Shown piece by piece: positions 7,200 to 15,603 of a stretch of 64,000 nt of DNA. Source of the DNA: Lachnospiraceae bacterium (GTDB taxonomy: Bacteria > Bacillota > Clostridia > Lachnospirales > Lachnospiraceae). The notes beneath the pieces are model-generated. The model ran no database searches. It had not been told where the DNA came from and saw only the letters and a program-made list of their open reading frames with translations. Within the stretch, counting starts at the first letter, position 1. Each line of letters starts with the position of its first letter. Where the stretch lies: contig JAFQOE010000020.1 of assembly GCA_017395635.1 (NCBI GenBank), positions 1-64,000 on the forward strand. Reading direction: 5' to 3'. A program made the translations under genes and the position numbers.

Positions 7200-8522
7200 A
7201 TGAGTGAAAACGCAAAGAAGTCTGGTGGCTGGCGTACTAATAAGTGGATTCGCGCAGCAATCCCAGCATTATTACTTCATTGTAGTATTGGTACAGTTTA
7301 TTGTTGGTCAATCTTCAGTCAGGAAATTGCTGACTATATCGGATTTTCCAAAGGTGCAACAGAGTGGGCATTTAGTTTTGCAATCTTTTTCTTAGGAATG
7401 TCAGCAGCATTCTTAGGTAATGTTGTAGAGAAGGATATTCATAAGTCTTCTTTAATTGCAGCAATCTGTTTTGCAGGTGGTATGGCTGGTACAGGTTTCT
7501 TTATTTACTATGGTGGAAATAATCCTGGAAGCTTAGTGGCATTAATTGGTATTTACATATGCTATGGTTTGATTATGGGTATCGGTTTAGGTACCGGTTA
7601 TCTTTCTCCGGTTAAGACATTAATGCTTTGGTTTGCAGATAGAAAAGGTCTTGCTACTGGTTTGGCAGTTGCTGGTTTTGGTGCTGCTAAGGCTATCGCA
7701 AGTCCAATTATGCAGTCTATGTTAGAGAACTTAGGCGAAGGTGGAATTTATAAGATGTTCTGGATTCTTGCTGGTGTTTATTTCGTAATGATGTTCATTG
7801 GACATTTATTATTAAAGAAACCAGAAGGATGGCATGAGCCTTCAGGAGCAGAGAAGAGTCAGAGTGCTTGGTCTGTTATTAAGTCTAAGCCAATCATGAA
7901 TTACATTGGTATCTGGTTAATGTTCTATATCAACATTACTTGTGGTTTGGCTTTAATCTCTCAGGAAAAGATGATTGTTAAGTGTATCGGTTTGGCAAGT
8001 GCGGTAGGTATTATTTCAACTGTATCTGCTGTATTCAATGCTGGTGGACGTTTAGGTCTTTCTGCTTGGGCTGATACTATGAAGGATAGAAATACAATTT
8101 ATAAGATTATCTTTATTCTTTCTATTGTATTTACAGGTATTGTTATTGCTACAAAGGGTATTGCGAACGGAGAGGGCAACACATTGTTAATCGTACTTGT
8201 ACTTGCCTTGATTATGGTTGTAAATGCAGGATACGGTGGAGGTTTCTCTAATGTTCCTACATTACTTTCTGATCACTATGGAATGAGCAATATTAGTGCA
8301 ATTCATGGTATTACATTGTCAGCTTGGGCATTTGCCGGTCTTACAGGTAACCAGATGGCGAACTGGATTGTAAATCACTTTGGTGAGGAAGTTGAAGTGC
8401 ATGGAACTATGGTAAATCCAACCGGTTACCAGACAGTATTGCTTGTTACAATTGCACTTTATATTGTAGCATTGATTCTTTCTATGGTATGTGTTAAGCC
8501 AGTAAAGAAGGAAGAAGCATAA
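7200..8522 (+). CDS. OFA-family MFS transporter (oxalate/formate antiporter type)
   Basis: A 440-residue major facilitator protein with about twelve transmembrane helices. The N-terminus RAAIPALLLHCSIGTVYCWS and the segment GIGLGTGYLSPVKTLMLWF are typical of the OFA (OxlT-like) subfamily, which exchanges or carries small monocarboxylates or dicarboxylates. AGGGAGG at 7184-7190 fixes the start at 7200, nine bases downstream. It is divergent from the FNT channel, so both could move formate or related acids. The family is clear; the substrate is not, since many OFA members carry pyruvate, lactate or unknown acids. Confidence 0.85.
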   Translation: MSENAKKSGGWRTNKWIRAAIPALLLHCSIGTVYCWSIFSQEIADYIGFSKGATEWAFSFAIFFLGMSAAFLGNVVEKDIHKSSLIAAICFAGGMAGTGFFIYYGGNNPGSLVALIGIYICYGLIMGIGLGTGYLSPVKTLMLWFADRKGLATGLAVAGFGAAKAIASPIMQSMLENLGEGGIYKMFWILAGVYFVMMFIGHLLLKKPEGWHEPSGAEKSQSAWSVIKSKPIMNYIGIWLMFYINITCGLALISQEKMIVKCIGLASAVGIISTVSAVFNAGGRLGLSAWADTMKDRNTIYKIIFILSIVFTGIVIATKGIANGEGNTLLIVLVLALIMVVNAGYGGGFSNVPTLLSDHYGMSNISAIHGITLSAWAFAGLTGNQMANWIVNHFGEEVEVHGTMVNPTGYQTVLLVTIALYIVALILSMVCVKPVKKEEA

Positions 8523-8548
8523 ATTCATTATAAGAATATATAAAGGAA

Positions 8549-8579
8549 GAACTGTCACGAAAGTGATGGTTCTTTTTTA
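8549..8579 (+). terminator. terminator after OFA transporter gene
   Basis: AGAACTGTCAC (8549-8559), tetraloop GAAA, GTGATGGTTCT (8564-8574), then T run. Confidence 0.9.
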
Positions 8580-8585
8580 TAATAT

Positions 8586-8603
8586 GAGTTTGCAAGCAAA
8601 CTC
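8586..8603. repeat. small perfect palindrome
   Basis: GAGTTTGC and GCAAACTC flank AA. The GAGTTTGC sequence recurs at the tip of the palindrome at 30249-30319. Function unknown. Confidence 0.45.
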
Positions 8604-8644
8604 TTTATTCTATTTTGTGGAACAATACAGTCATTGGGAAATCG

Positions 8645-8673
8645 TTGTCAAACAAATAGTTTTATGATATAGT
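8645..8673 (+). promoter_or_regulatory. promoter of the plsX-rnc-smc-ftsY operon
   Basis: TTGTCA at 8645-8650, 17-base spacer, TATAGT at 8668-8673; start expected near 8680. Confidence 0.8.
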
Positions 8674-8686
8674 ATTTTAGTTGTAG

Positions 8687-8738
8687 TTTGCTTAGATGTA
8701 TGAAACAACAGCTTTTTTGTTTTATACATCTAAGCAAA
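8687..8738 (+). promoter_or_regulatory. 22-bp leader hairpin at 5' end of plsX-rnc transcript
   Basis: Bases 8687-8708 pair with 8717-8738 over 22 consecutive positions with only one G.U pair and an 8-base loop (CAGCTTTT). The arm begins TTTGCTTAGATGTATG. It begins about 7 bases after the predicted transcription start and ends 65 bases before plsX, with no T run after it, so it is not an ordinary terminator. A long uninterrupted duplex in the leader of a transcript encoding RNase III suggests an autoregulatory processing site; this is inference. Confidence 0.7.
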
Positions 8739-8803
8739 AGGTGAATGGAATACCGGATGGTATAGAAGAGTACGAAGAATAGTGATAATGGAGGAAATGC
8801 AGT

Positions 8804-9823
8804 ATGGCAGAAATGACAAGAGTAGTATTAGATACAATGGGTGGAGATAATTCTCCGGGAGAACATGTACTTGGCGCAGTGAACGCAGTGAAAGAAAAAG
8901 AAGATTTGTTTGTATATATTACAGGTCCGGAAGATAAGTTAAAAGAAGAACTTGCAAAATATAACTATCCAACAGACCGTATTGAGATTGTGAATACAAC
9001 GGAAGAAATTACATGTCATGATCAGCCGGTAAATGCAATCCGTCAGAAGAAGGATTCCTCTATGGTAGTAGGTCTTAAGATGGTAAAGGAAGGTAAAGCA
9101 GATGGATTTGTGTCTTCCGGTAATTCAGGAGCACTTTTAGTAGGTGGTCAGGTGTTAGTTGGCAAGATGAAAGGAATCGAACGAGCACCTTTGGCACCGG
9201 TAGTTCCTACAATGAATGGCGTAAGCTTGTTGATTGACTGTGGTGCTAATGTAGACGCCAAGGCAAGTAATCTGGTTCAGTTTGCAAAGATGGGTTCTAT
9301 CTATATGGAGAATGTAATTGGTGTTAAGAATCCTCGTGTTGCAATTGTTAACATTGGTGCAGAGGAAGAGAAAGGTAATGCCCTTGTGAAAGAGACATTC
9401 CCATTATTGAAAGAATGTAAGGATATTAATTTTATTGGAAGTATTGAAGCGAGAGATTTTCCAAACGGAGTGGCTGATGTAGTGGTAACAGAAGCGTTTG
9501 TTGGTAATGTTATGCTAAAACTGACAGAAGGTTTGGCAAAGGCTTTGGTAGGAAAAGTGAAAGAAGGATTAACTTCGACACCGATATCTACCTTGGGAGC
9601 ATTGTTGGTAAAACCGGCTCTTAAGAATACATTTAAGTTCTTTGATACAACAGAGCATGGCGGAGCACCTCTTCTTGGATTAAATGGTCTTGTTGTAAAG
9701 ATTCATGGTAATGCTACGAACAAAGAGGTTAAAAATGCTTTGTTCCAGGTTGAAACCTTTAAGAAACAGGACATTAATGGAAAAATCAAAAAATATCTAT
9801 TAGAAGAGAAAGAAAATGCTTAA
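8804..9823 (+). CDS. plsX: phosphate acyltransferase PlsX
   Basis: Converts acyl-ACP to acyl-phosphate, the first step of phospholipid synthesis in most Gram-positive bacteria, acting at the inner face of the membrane before PlsY. The 339 residues match the usual length. Recognisable blocks are the opening VVLDTMGGDNSPGEHVLGA, FVSSGNSGALLVGG near residue 103, LLIDCGANVDAKASNL near 140, and the C-terminal GGAPLLGLNGLVVKIHGN. GGAGG lies at about 8790-8795, well placed for ATG 8804. It leads an operon with rnc, smc and ftsY. The acpP gene that commonly sits between plsX and rnc in Firmicutes is absent here, and rpmF is not upstream. Confidence 0.97.
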   Translation: MAEMTRVVLDTMGGDNSPGEHVLGAVNAVKEKEDLFVYITGPEDKLKEELAKYNYPTDRIEIVNTTEEITCHDQPVNAIRQKKDSSMVVGLKMVKEGKADGFVSSGNSGALLVGGQVLVGKMKGIERAPLAPVVPTMNGVSLLIDCGANVDAKASNLVQFAKMGSIYMENVIGVKNPRVAIVNIGAEEEKGNALVKETFPLLKECKDINFIGSIEARDFPNGVADVVVTEAFVGNVMLKLTEGLAKALVGKVKEGLTSTPISTLGALLVKPALKNTFKFFDTTEHGGAPLLGLNGLVVKIHGNATNKEVKNALFQVETFKKQDINGKIKKYLLEEKENA

Positions 9824-9877
9824 CATAGATAGTGTAGGGAGATAAGAATTACTTATTTTAACTTATGGAGATTGATT

Positions 9878-10579
9878 ATGCTGAATTATAATGAAAAAGC
9901 AATTGAACAAAATATTCAATATGAATTCAATAATAAAGCGCTTATCAAACAGGCAATGTCACATAGCTCATTTATCAATGAAATGAAACGTACCGACATG
10001 GAAAGCTATGAAAGATTGGAGTTTTTGGGAGATGCAGTCTTAGAATTAATCACCAGTGAGTTTCTCTTTGAGAATTATAAAGACTTACCGGAAGGTCAAT
10101 TGACAAAACTTAGAGCATCTATCGTGTGTGAGTTTACCTTATCTAGTGTGGCTGAAATGTTACATTTAGGCGAGTATGTATTGCTTTCAAAAGGAGAGGA
10201 TTTGACTGGAGGACGTAATCGAAGTTCTATCTTATGTGATTTGTTTGAGGCAGTTCTTGGTGCAATCTATTTAGATGGAGGAATGGCACCTGCTAAGAAA
10301 TATGTGCATACATTTTTATTAACAGATATCGAGAATAAATCCTTGTTTTATGATGCGAAAACAACACTTCAGGAAATGGTTCAAAAGAATGGAAAAGGTG
10401 TTGTTACTTATGAATTGATAGAAGAGTCTGGTCCGGATCATAATAAGAAGTTTGTGACAGAAGTTTTGGTAGATGGAGTCAGTCTTGCGAAAGGTGAAGG
10501 GTCATCTAAGAAAAATGCACAACAAATGGCTGCATATAAAGCATTGTTGGAAATGAGAGACTATAACAGTTTGAAGTAG
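9878..10579 (+). CDS. rnc: ribonuclease III
   Basis: Endonuclease that cuts double-stranded RNA, for example in rRNA precursor processing. The 233-residue protein has the catalytic signature ERLEFLGDAVLELI at about residues 43-56, the second acidic cluster CDLFEAVLGAIYLDGG near 116-131, and a C-terminal dsRNA-binding domain (YELIEESGPDHNKKF...GEGSSKKNAQQMAAYKAL). The start is ATG 9878 because GGAG at 9867-9870 is seven bases upstream; an in-frame TTG at 9872 is too close to it. It lies 54 bases after plsX with no terminator between them, so it should be on the same transcript, whose leader contains a long hairpin that its own product might cleave. Confidence 0.97.
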   Translation: MLNYNEKAIEQNIQYEFNNKALIKQAMSHSSFINEMKRTDMESYERLEFLGDAVLELITSEFLFENYKDLPEGQLTKLRASIVCEFTLSSVAEMLHLGEYVLLSKGEDLTGGRNRSSILCDLFEAVLGAIYLDGGMAPAKKYVHTFLLTDIENKSLFYDAKTTLQEMVQKNGKGVVTYELIEESGPDHNKKFVTEVLVDGVSLAKGEGSSKKNAQQMAAYKALLEMRDYNSLK

Positions 10580-10639
10580 TATGATGAACTTCTGATTTGA
10601 CAGGAAAGTGCGTTGTGCTGAAAGAAACGGAGATAATAT

Positions 10640-13600
10640 ATGTATTTAAAAAGTATTGAGGTATATGGATTCAAATCCTTTGCCAATCGAATTGTATTTG
10701 AATTTAATAAAGGTATTACAGGTATTGTAGGACCAAATGGTTCCGGTAAAAGTAATGTCGGTGATGCGGTACGCTGGGTGCTTGGTGAGCAGAGTGCAAA
10801 ACAGCTTCGTGGTGCCAAGATGGAAGATGTCATTTTTGCGGGTACAGAGCTTAGAAAACCGCACGGTTCTGCCTATGTAGCGATTACTTTGGATAACAGT
10901 GATCATTCCTTACCGATTGATTATGAGGAAGTAACGGTTGCAAGACGTGTATATCGTTCCGGTGAAAGTGAATATCTGATCAATGGAACGGTAAGCCGTT
11001 TGAAAGATGTGCATGCACTGTTCTTTGATACAGGTATTGGTAAAGAAGGATATTCCATTATCGGACAGGGCCAGGTTGAAAGAATTCTTTCCGGTAAACC
11101 GGAAGAACGTCGTGAGCTTTTTGATGAGGCGGCAGGTATTGTGAAATATAAGAAAAATAAAGCTGCAACGGAGAAGTCTTTGGCAGCAGAGCGTGAGAAT
11201 CTTAGTCGTGTTAACGACATTTTATCCGAGCTTGAAAAGCAGGTTGGACCGTTGGAGAAACAGTCGGAGACAGCTAAGAAGTATTTGCTTTATAAAGGTG
11301 AATTAAAGCGTTTTGATGTTAATGTATTTTTGCTTGAAAATGAGCGAATTGAAACGGTATTAAAAGAAAATGAAGAGAAATTACATATTGTTACGGATGA
11401 CTGTGAACGTTTGAAGAAAGAATACGAGGATACAAAGAATGAGTATGAACGTATTGAAACGGTTTTGGAGCAATGCAATCAGTCAATCGATGAGAATCGT
11501 AACAAAATTCATGAGTTAAAGCTTCAAAATGAGCGTAACGAAGGTGAAGTGAATGTATTAAATCAGCAGATTTCCAATGCGAAGTCTACAGATGTACATA
11601 TGAGTGAGCAGATTGACCGTATTAATCAGTCCCTTGCTTCACAAGAGCAGGAAAAGCGTGAATTTCAGGAGAAGAAAGCAATTCTGGATGAGAAGATGGA
11701 TAGTGCGGATGACATTGTAGAAGAAGCACGCGAAGTCAGCGAAGGAATTGAAGATGAAATTGCAAGTTTACAAGAAGAGATTGAAAAGAGCAAAGGGGAT
11801 ATTATCGAGTATTTGAACGACGATGCTAATTTGAAAGCAAAGGTTGGTCGTTATGATGCGATGCTTGAAAATATCAGTTATCGTAAAACTCAGTTAAATC
11901 AACGCTTTTTACAATTTAAGTCTGATGAGATGAAAGATAAAGAAGAGTACGAAAAGTATAATACTTCTTTGGCTGAGATTGAACAGACAGTGGCTGATAT
12001 TTTAGCAAAATTGGAAAAAGTAGATGCAGATCTTGATCAGAGTACGATTGCAACCAATGAGAATAAAACCCGTTTGTTTAATGCGAATAATGAATATAGT
12101 AGTGTGAAATCTAAGTTAGAGGCCCTTCGCAATATTACGGAACGCTATGACGGATATGGTAATTCGATTAAGCGTGTTATGGAACAAAAGGATAGTAATC
12201 CTGGTATTGTAGGTGTTGTTGCAGATATTATTCAGGTTAACAAAGAATATGAAATTGCGGTAGAAACTGCATTAGGTGGAAGTATTCAGAACATTGTTAC
12301 TGATAATGAAAATACTGCAAAGAGATTGATTCATTTCTTGAAGAAGAATCGTTTTGGTAGAGCTACATTTTTGCCACTTACAACAATTGGTGGTAAGTAC
12401 AGCGAATTTAGTAATAAAGAAGCATTGGATGAAACAGGCGTTATTGGTCTTGCCAAAGATTTGGTTAAAGTACATGATAAGTACAGTTCGGTGACGAATC
12501 ATTTACTCGGACGAATTCTTGTAGTGGATACAATTGATAATGCAATTGCTGTGAATAAAAAATACAATCAAAGTCTGCGTATCGTAACCAAAGAAGGAGA
12601 ATTATTGACTCCTGGTGGTGCTATGACAGGTGGTGCATTTAAAAATTCTTCGAATTTGTTAGGTAGAAAGCGCGAATTAGACGAGCTTTCCAAAGAACTT
12701 ACAGAGATTAATAATGAGATTGCACTTGCAACAAAAGAAGAAACAGAACTTCGTACACTTCGTGAGGAGTTAAAAACAGCCAAAGAAGACTTTAATTTGC
12801 AGTTGCAGGAGTTATATTTACAGAAAAATACAGTAAGTATGAACATTGAACAGGTTTCTAAGAATTTAGCAGAAACTGCCAATGCATTTGCGTCTGTTAA
12901 TCGCGAGAGTAAAGAATTAGAGTCTCAGATTGAAGAGATTAACCAGAATAAGAATGAATTATATGAGAATCACAAGCAGGCGGAAGCTGCTAAGAAGGCT
13001 TTAGAAGAGCGTATTGCCGGATTAGAGAATCAGGTTGTTAGCAAGAAAGAGGAATTGAAAGCTGCTAATGAGAAGGTTTCAGAATTGATGATTGAGTTCA
13101 ACACCATTAAGCAGCAGGATGATTTCTTGATTGAGAATCTTCGACGTATCCGTGCTGAAGAGAACAAGCTGAAGGAAGAATTGGAATTATATCGTTCTCA
13201 GATGTCGGATTCCGGCAAAGCGATTGAAGGTTTGGTTGCAAAGATTAATCAGTTTAAGGCATTAATTGATGCAGATAGAAAAGAAATTATGACTTTAGAA
13301 GGTCAGCTTGCAAAAGACCTCACCGATAAAGAAGAATTGAATGCAAAGCATAAGGAATTCTTTACAAAACGTGAGCAATTAAATGAAGAGATTACGAAGC
13401 TTGATAAGTCTGCATTTAAGTTGACAGCACAGCTTGAAAAGATTACAGAACAGGCAGATTCATTAAGCAAGTATATGTGGGAAGAATATGAGCTTACCTA
13501 TCAATCCGCCGTAGAGTTAAAGGATTCTACATTAAATGATTTAGATAGCTTAAAGCGTGAAGTTACTGCGGTGAAGGCTAAGATTAAAGCATTGGGTGAT

Positions 13601-14203
13601 GTTAATGTAAATGCAATTGAGGACTATAAGATGGTGTCAGAACGATACGAATTCTTAAAAGGACAGCATGATGACATTATCAAGGCAGAAGATAATCTGT
13701 TGCGAATTATCGCTGAATTAGACACTGCAATGCGTACTCAGTTTGAAGAGAAATTCAATGAGATTCAAGTAATGTTTGATAAGGTGTTCCGTGAATTGTT
13801 TGGTGGTGGTAAAGCTACTTTAGAGCTTGTAGATAACGAAGATATCCTAGAAGCAGGAATTCGTATTATCGCTCAGCCACCTGGAAAGAAATTGCAAAAT
13901 ATGATGCAGTTGTCCGGTGGTGAAAAAGCATTATCAGCCATTGCGTTATTATTTGCAATTCAGAGCTTGAAACCATCTCCGTTTTGTTTGTTAGACGAGA
14001 TTGAAGCGGCATTGGATGATTCTAACGTTACAAGATATGCGAAGTATTTGAATAAGCTTACAAAGGATACACAGTTTATCGTTATCACGCATAGAAAGGG
14101 TACCATGGAACAGGCTGATGTCCTTTATGGTATTACGATGCAGGAAAAAGGTGTATCTACATTAGTTTCTGTTAACCTGATTGAAGATCAGTTGGATAAT
14201 TGA
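10640..14203 (+). CDS. smc: chromosome segregation protein SMC
   Basis: ATPase of the SMC-ScpAB condensin, which extrudes and organises the chromosome. At 1187 residues it is full length. The N-terminal head has Walker A GPNGSGKSN at about residues 32-40 and the Q-loop; long coiled coils run from about 170 to 500 and 670 to 1000; the hinge lies around 510-660 (GIVGVVADIIQVNKEYEIAVE, GGAMTGGAFKNSSNLL); the C-terminal head has signature LSGGEKALSAIALLFA and Walker B FCLLDEIEAALDDSN near 1115. GGAGA precedes ATG 10640. It sits between rnc and ftsY, the conserved order in Firmicutes. scpA and scpB are not in the window. Confidence 0.98.
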   Translation: MYLKSIEVYGFKSFANRIVFEFNKGITGIVGPNGSGKSNVGDAVRWVLGEQSAKQLRGAKMEDVIFAGTELRKPHGSAYVAITLDNSDHSLPIDYEEVTVARRVYRSGESEYLINGTVSRLKDVHALFFDTGIGKEGYSIIGQGQVERILSGKPEERRELFDEAAGIVKYKKNKAATEKSLAAERENLSRVNDILSELEKQVGPLEKQSETAKKYLLYKGELKRFDVNVFLLENERIETVLKENEEKLHIVTDDCERLKKEYEDTKNEYERIETVLEQCNQSIDENRNKIHELKLQNERNEGEVNVLNQQISNAKSTDVHMSEQIDRINQSLASQEQEKREFQEKKAILDEKMDSADDIVEEAREVSEGIEDEIASLQEEIEKSKGDIIEYLNDDANLKAKVGRYDAMLENISYRKTQLNQRFLQFKSDEMKDKEEYEKYNTSLAEIEQTVADILAKLEKVDADLDQSTIATNENKTRLFNANNEYSSVKSKLEALRNITERYDGYGNSIKRVMEQKDSNPGIVGVVADIIQVNKEYEIAVETALGGSIQNIVTDNENTAKRLIHFLKKNRFGRATFLPLTTIGGKYSEFSNKEALDETGVIGLAKDLVKVHDKYSSVTNHLLGRILVVDTIDNAIAVNKKYNQSLRIVTKEGELLTPGGAMTGGAFKNSSNLLGRKRELDELSKELTEINNEIALATKEETELRTLREELKTAKEDFNLQLQELYLQKNTVSMNIEQVSKNLAETANAFASVNRESKELESQIEEINQNKNELYENHKQAEAAKKALEERIAGLENQVVSKKEELKAANEKVSELMIEFNTIKQQDDFLIENLRRIRAEENKLKEELELYRSQMSDSGKAIEGLVAKINQFKALIDADRKEIMTLEGQLAKDLTDKEELNAKHKEFFTKREQLNEEITKLDKSAFKLTAQLEKITEQADSLSKYMWEEYELTYQSAVELKDSTLNDLDSLKREVTAVKAKIKALGDVNVNAIEDYKMVSERYEFLKGQHDDIIKAEDNLLRIIAELDTAMRTQFEEKFNEIQVMFDKVFRELFGGGKATLELVDNEDILEAGIRIIAQPPGKKLQNMMQLSGGEKALSAIALLFAIQSLKPSPFCLLDEIEAALDDSNVTRYAKYLNKLTKDTQFIVITHRKGTMEQADVLYGITMQEKGVSTLVSVNLIEDQLDN

Positions 14204-14232
14204 TAAGAATTGAATCATAAGGAGATTATGAT

Positions 14233-15522
14233 ATGTTTGATTTTTTTAAGAAAAAGAAAAAAGTGGAAGATGTAGTAGAAGAAAATTTAGGGGTATCTGT
14301 AAGTGACACCGTTATGGATGAGCCAAAAGAAGAAACTACAATTTCTCTGGAGAAAACTTCTGATATCGTGACTACAGACGAAGAAACGGTAGATGAGAGT
14401 ATTGAAAGTACGGTGGAAGAAAGTGTTGAAAACAATACAGAAGAAAGTGTTGAAAACAATACAGAAGAAAGTGTTGAAAACAATACAGAAGAAACCGTGC
14501 AACAGGCGACTATAGAAGAAAGTGAACCAGAAGAAGTTCTTCAGGAAAAGCCAACTAAGAAGAAGGGCTTGTTTGGACGTTTATTTGCAGGTCTTGCCAA
14601 GACACGTAACAGTATCAATGACAGTTTTAATCGTTTATTTAGTGGTTTTTCTTCCATTGATGATGATTTTTATGAGGAGTTGGAAGAAACTTTGATTATG
14701 GCAGATTTGGGACTGGATACCACAGAACGAATCATTGAAGAATTAAAGGAACTGGTAAAAAAGAATCATATCAAAGAAGTGGAAGCATGTAGAGAATTGG
14801 TTGTCAATATTATCAAAGAACAGATGCTTGTGGATGACAGTGCTTATGACTTTGAAGATAAGAAGACGGTTATGTTGATTATTGGAGTGAATGGCGTTGG
14901 AAAGACAACATCCATTGGTAAGTTGGCTGCTCAGTACAAGGGACGCGGCAAACGTGTTATGATGTGTGCGGCAGATACTTTTCGTGCGGCAGCGATTGAC
15001 CAGTTAAAAACGTGGGCGAATCGTGCCGGAGTGGAGATTATTGCACAAAATGAAGGTTCTGATCCGGGAGCAGTAACATTTGATGCGGTGAAAGCAGCGG
15101 CAGCAAGAGATGTAGATATCTTGTTGATTGATACTGCAGGACGTCTTCACAATAAGAAAAATTTGATGGATGAGCTTGCTAAGATGAAACGTATCATTGA
15201 TAAGGAATACGGCGATGCTCATTTGGAAACATTAATTGTATTAGATGGTTCTACCGGACAAAATGCATTAGAACAGGCAAGACAGTTCAGTACAGTTACA
15301 GAAATTAATGGTATTATTTTGACGAAGTTAGATGGAACTGCAAAGGGTGGTATTGCGATTGCAATTCAATCCGAGTTAAATGTTCCGGTAAAATATATTG
15401 GTGTAGGTGAACAGATTGATGATTTACAGAAATTCAATCCTGAAACTTATGTAAATGCATTATTTGCTGATATGGATACCAGAACAGATATTGAGATTTT
15501 AATTCCGGAAGATGAGGAATAA
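14233..15522 (+). CDS. ftsY: signal recognition particle receptor FtsY
   Basis: Membrane-associated GTPase that receives the SRP-ribosome complex for co-translational membrane insertion. The 429 residues comprise an acidic, disordered A domain (1-105) with three exact copies of an 8-residue unit related to EESVENNT, then the N domain (about 110-200) and G domain with G1 GVNGVGKTT near 220, DTAGRLHNK (G3), TKLDGTAKGG (G4) and GEQIDDLQKF at the C-terminus. RBS AAGGAGA lies nine bases before ATG 14233. It is the last gene of the plsX-rnc-smc-ftsY operon, 29 bases after smc. The repeated A domain is the only unusual part. Confidence 0.97.
   Translation: MFDFFKKKKKVEDVVEENLGVSVSDTVMDEPKEETTISLEKTSDIVTTDEETVDESIESTVEESVENNTEESVENNTEESVENNTEETVQQATIEESEPEEVLQEKPTKKKGLFGRLFAGLAKTRNSINDSFNRLFSGFSSIDDDFYEELEETLIMADLGLDTTERIIEELKELVKKNHIKEVEACRELVVNIIKEQMLVDDSAYDFEDKKTVMLIIGVNGVGKTTSIGKLAAQYKGRGKRVMMCAADTFRAAAIDQLKTWANRAGVEIIAQNEGSDPGAVTFDAVKAAAARDVDILLIDTAGRLHNKKNLMDELAKMKRIIDKEYGDAHLETLIVLDGSTGQNALEQARQFSTVTEINGIILTKLDGTAKGGIAIAIQSELNVPVKYIGVGEQIDDLQKFNPETYVNALFADMDTRTDIEILIPEDEE
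14416..14487 (+). repeat. three exact 24-bp tandem repeats inside ftsY
   Basis: Three back-to-back 24-base copies starting GAAGAAAGTGTTGAAAAC occupy 14416-14439, 14440-14463 and 14464-14487. Each adds the eight residues EESVENNT to the acidic N-terminal domain. Exact identity suggests recent expansion by slippage; copy number probably varies between strains. Confidence 0.9.
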
Positions 15523-15603
15523 AAAGATATCGAATTAGGAAATTATTATTTTGCAAAATAAAGAAATGTTGGATTTTCTTTGGCGATATAGGAGGACAAA
15601 TAA

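Noticed and set aside
8687-8738. Riboswitch or attenuator before plsX
   Set aside because: No T run, no alternative pairing and no known ligand motif; a simple long hairpin fits better.
14226-14502. Antisense frames with repeats such as FNTFFCIV
   Set aside because: They are the complement of the tandem repeats in ftsY; repeat-driven open frames.
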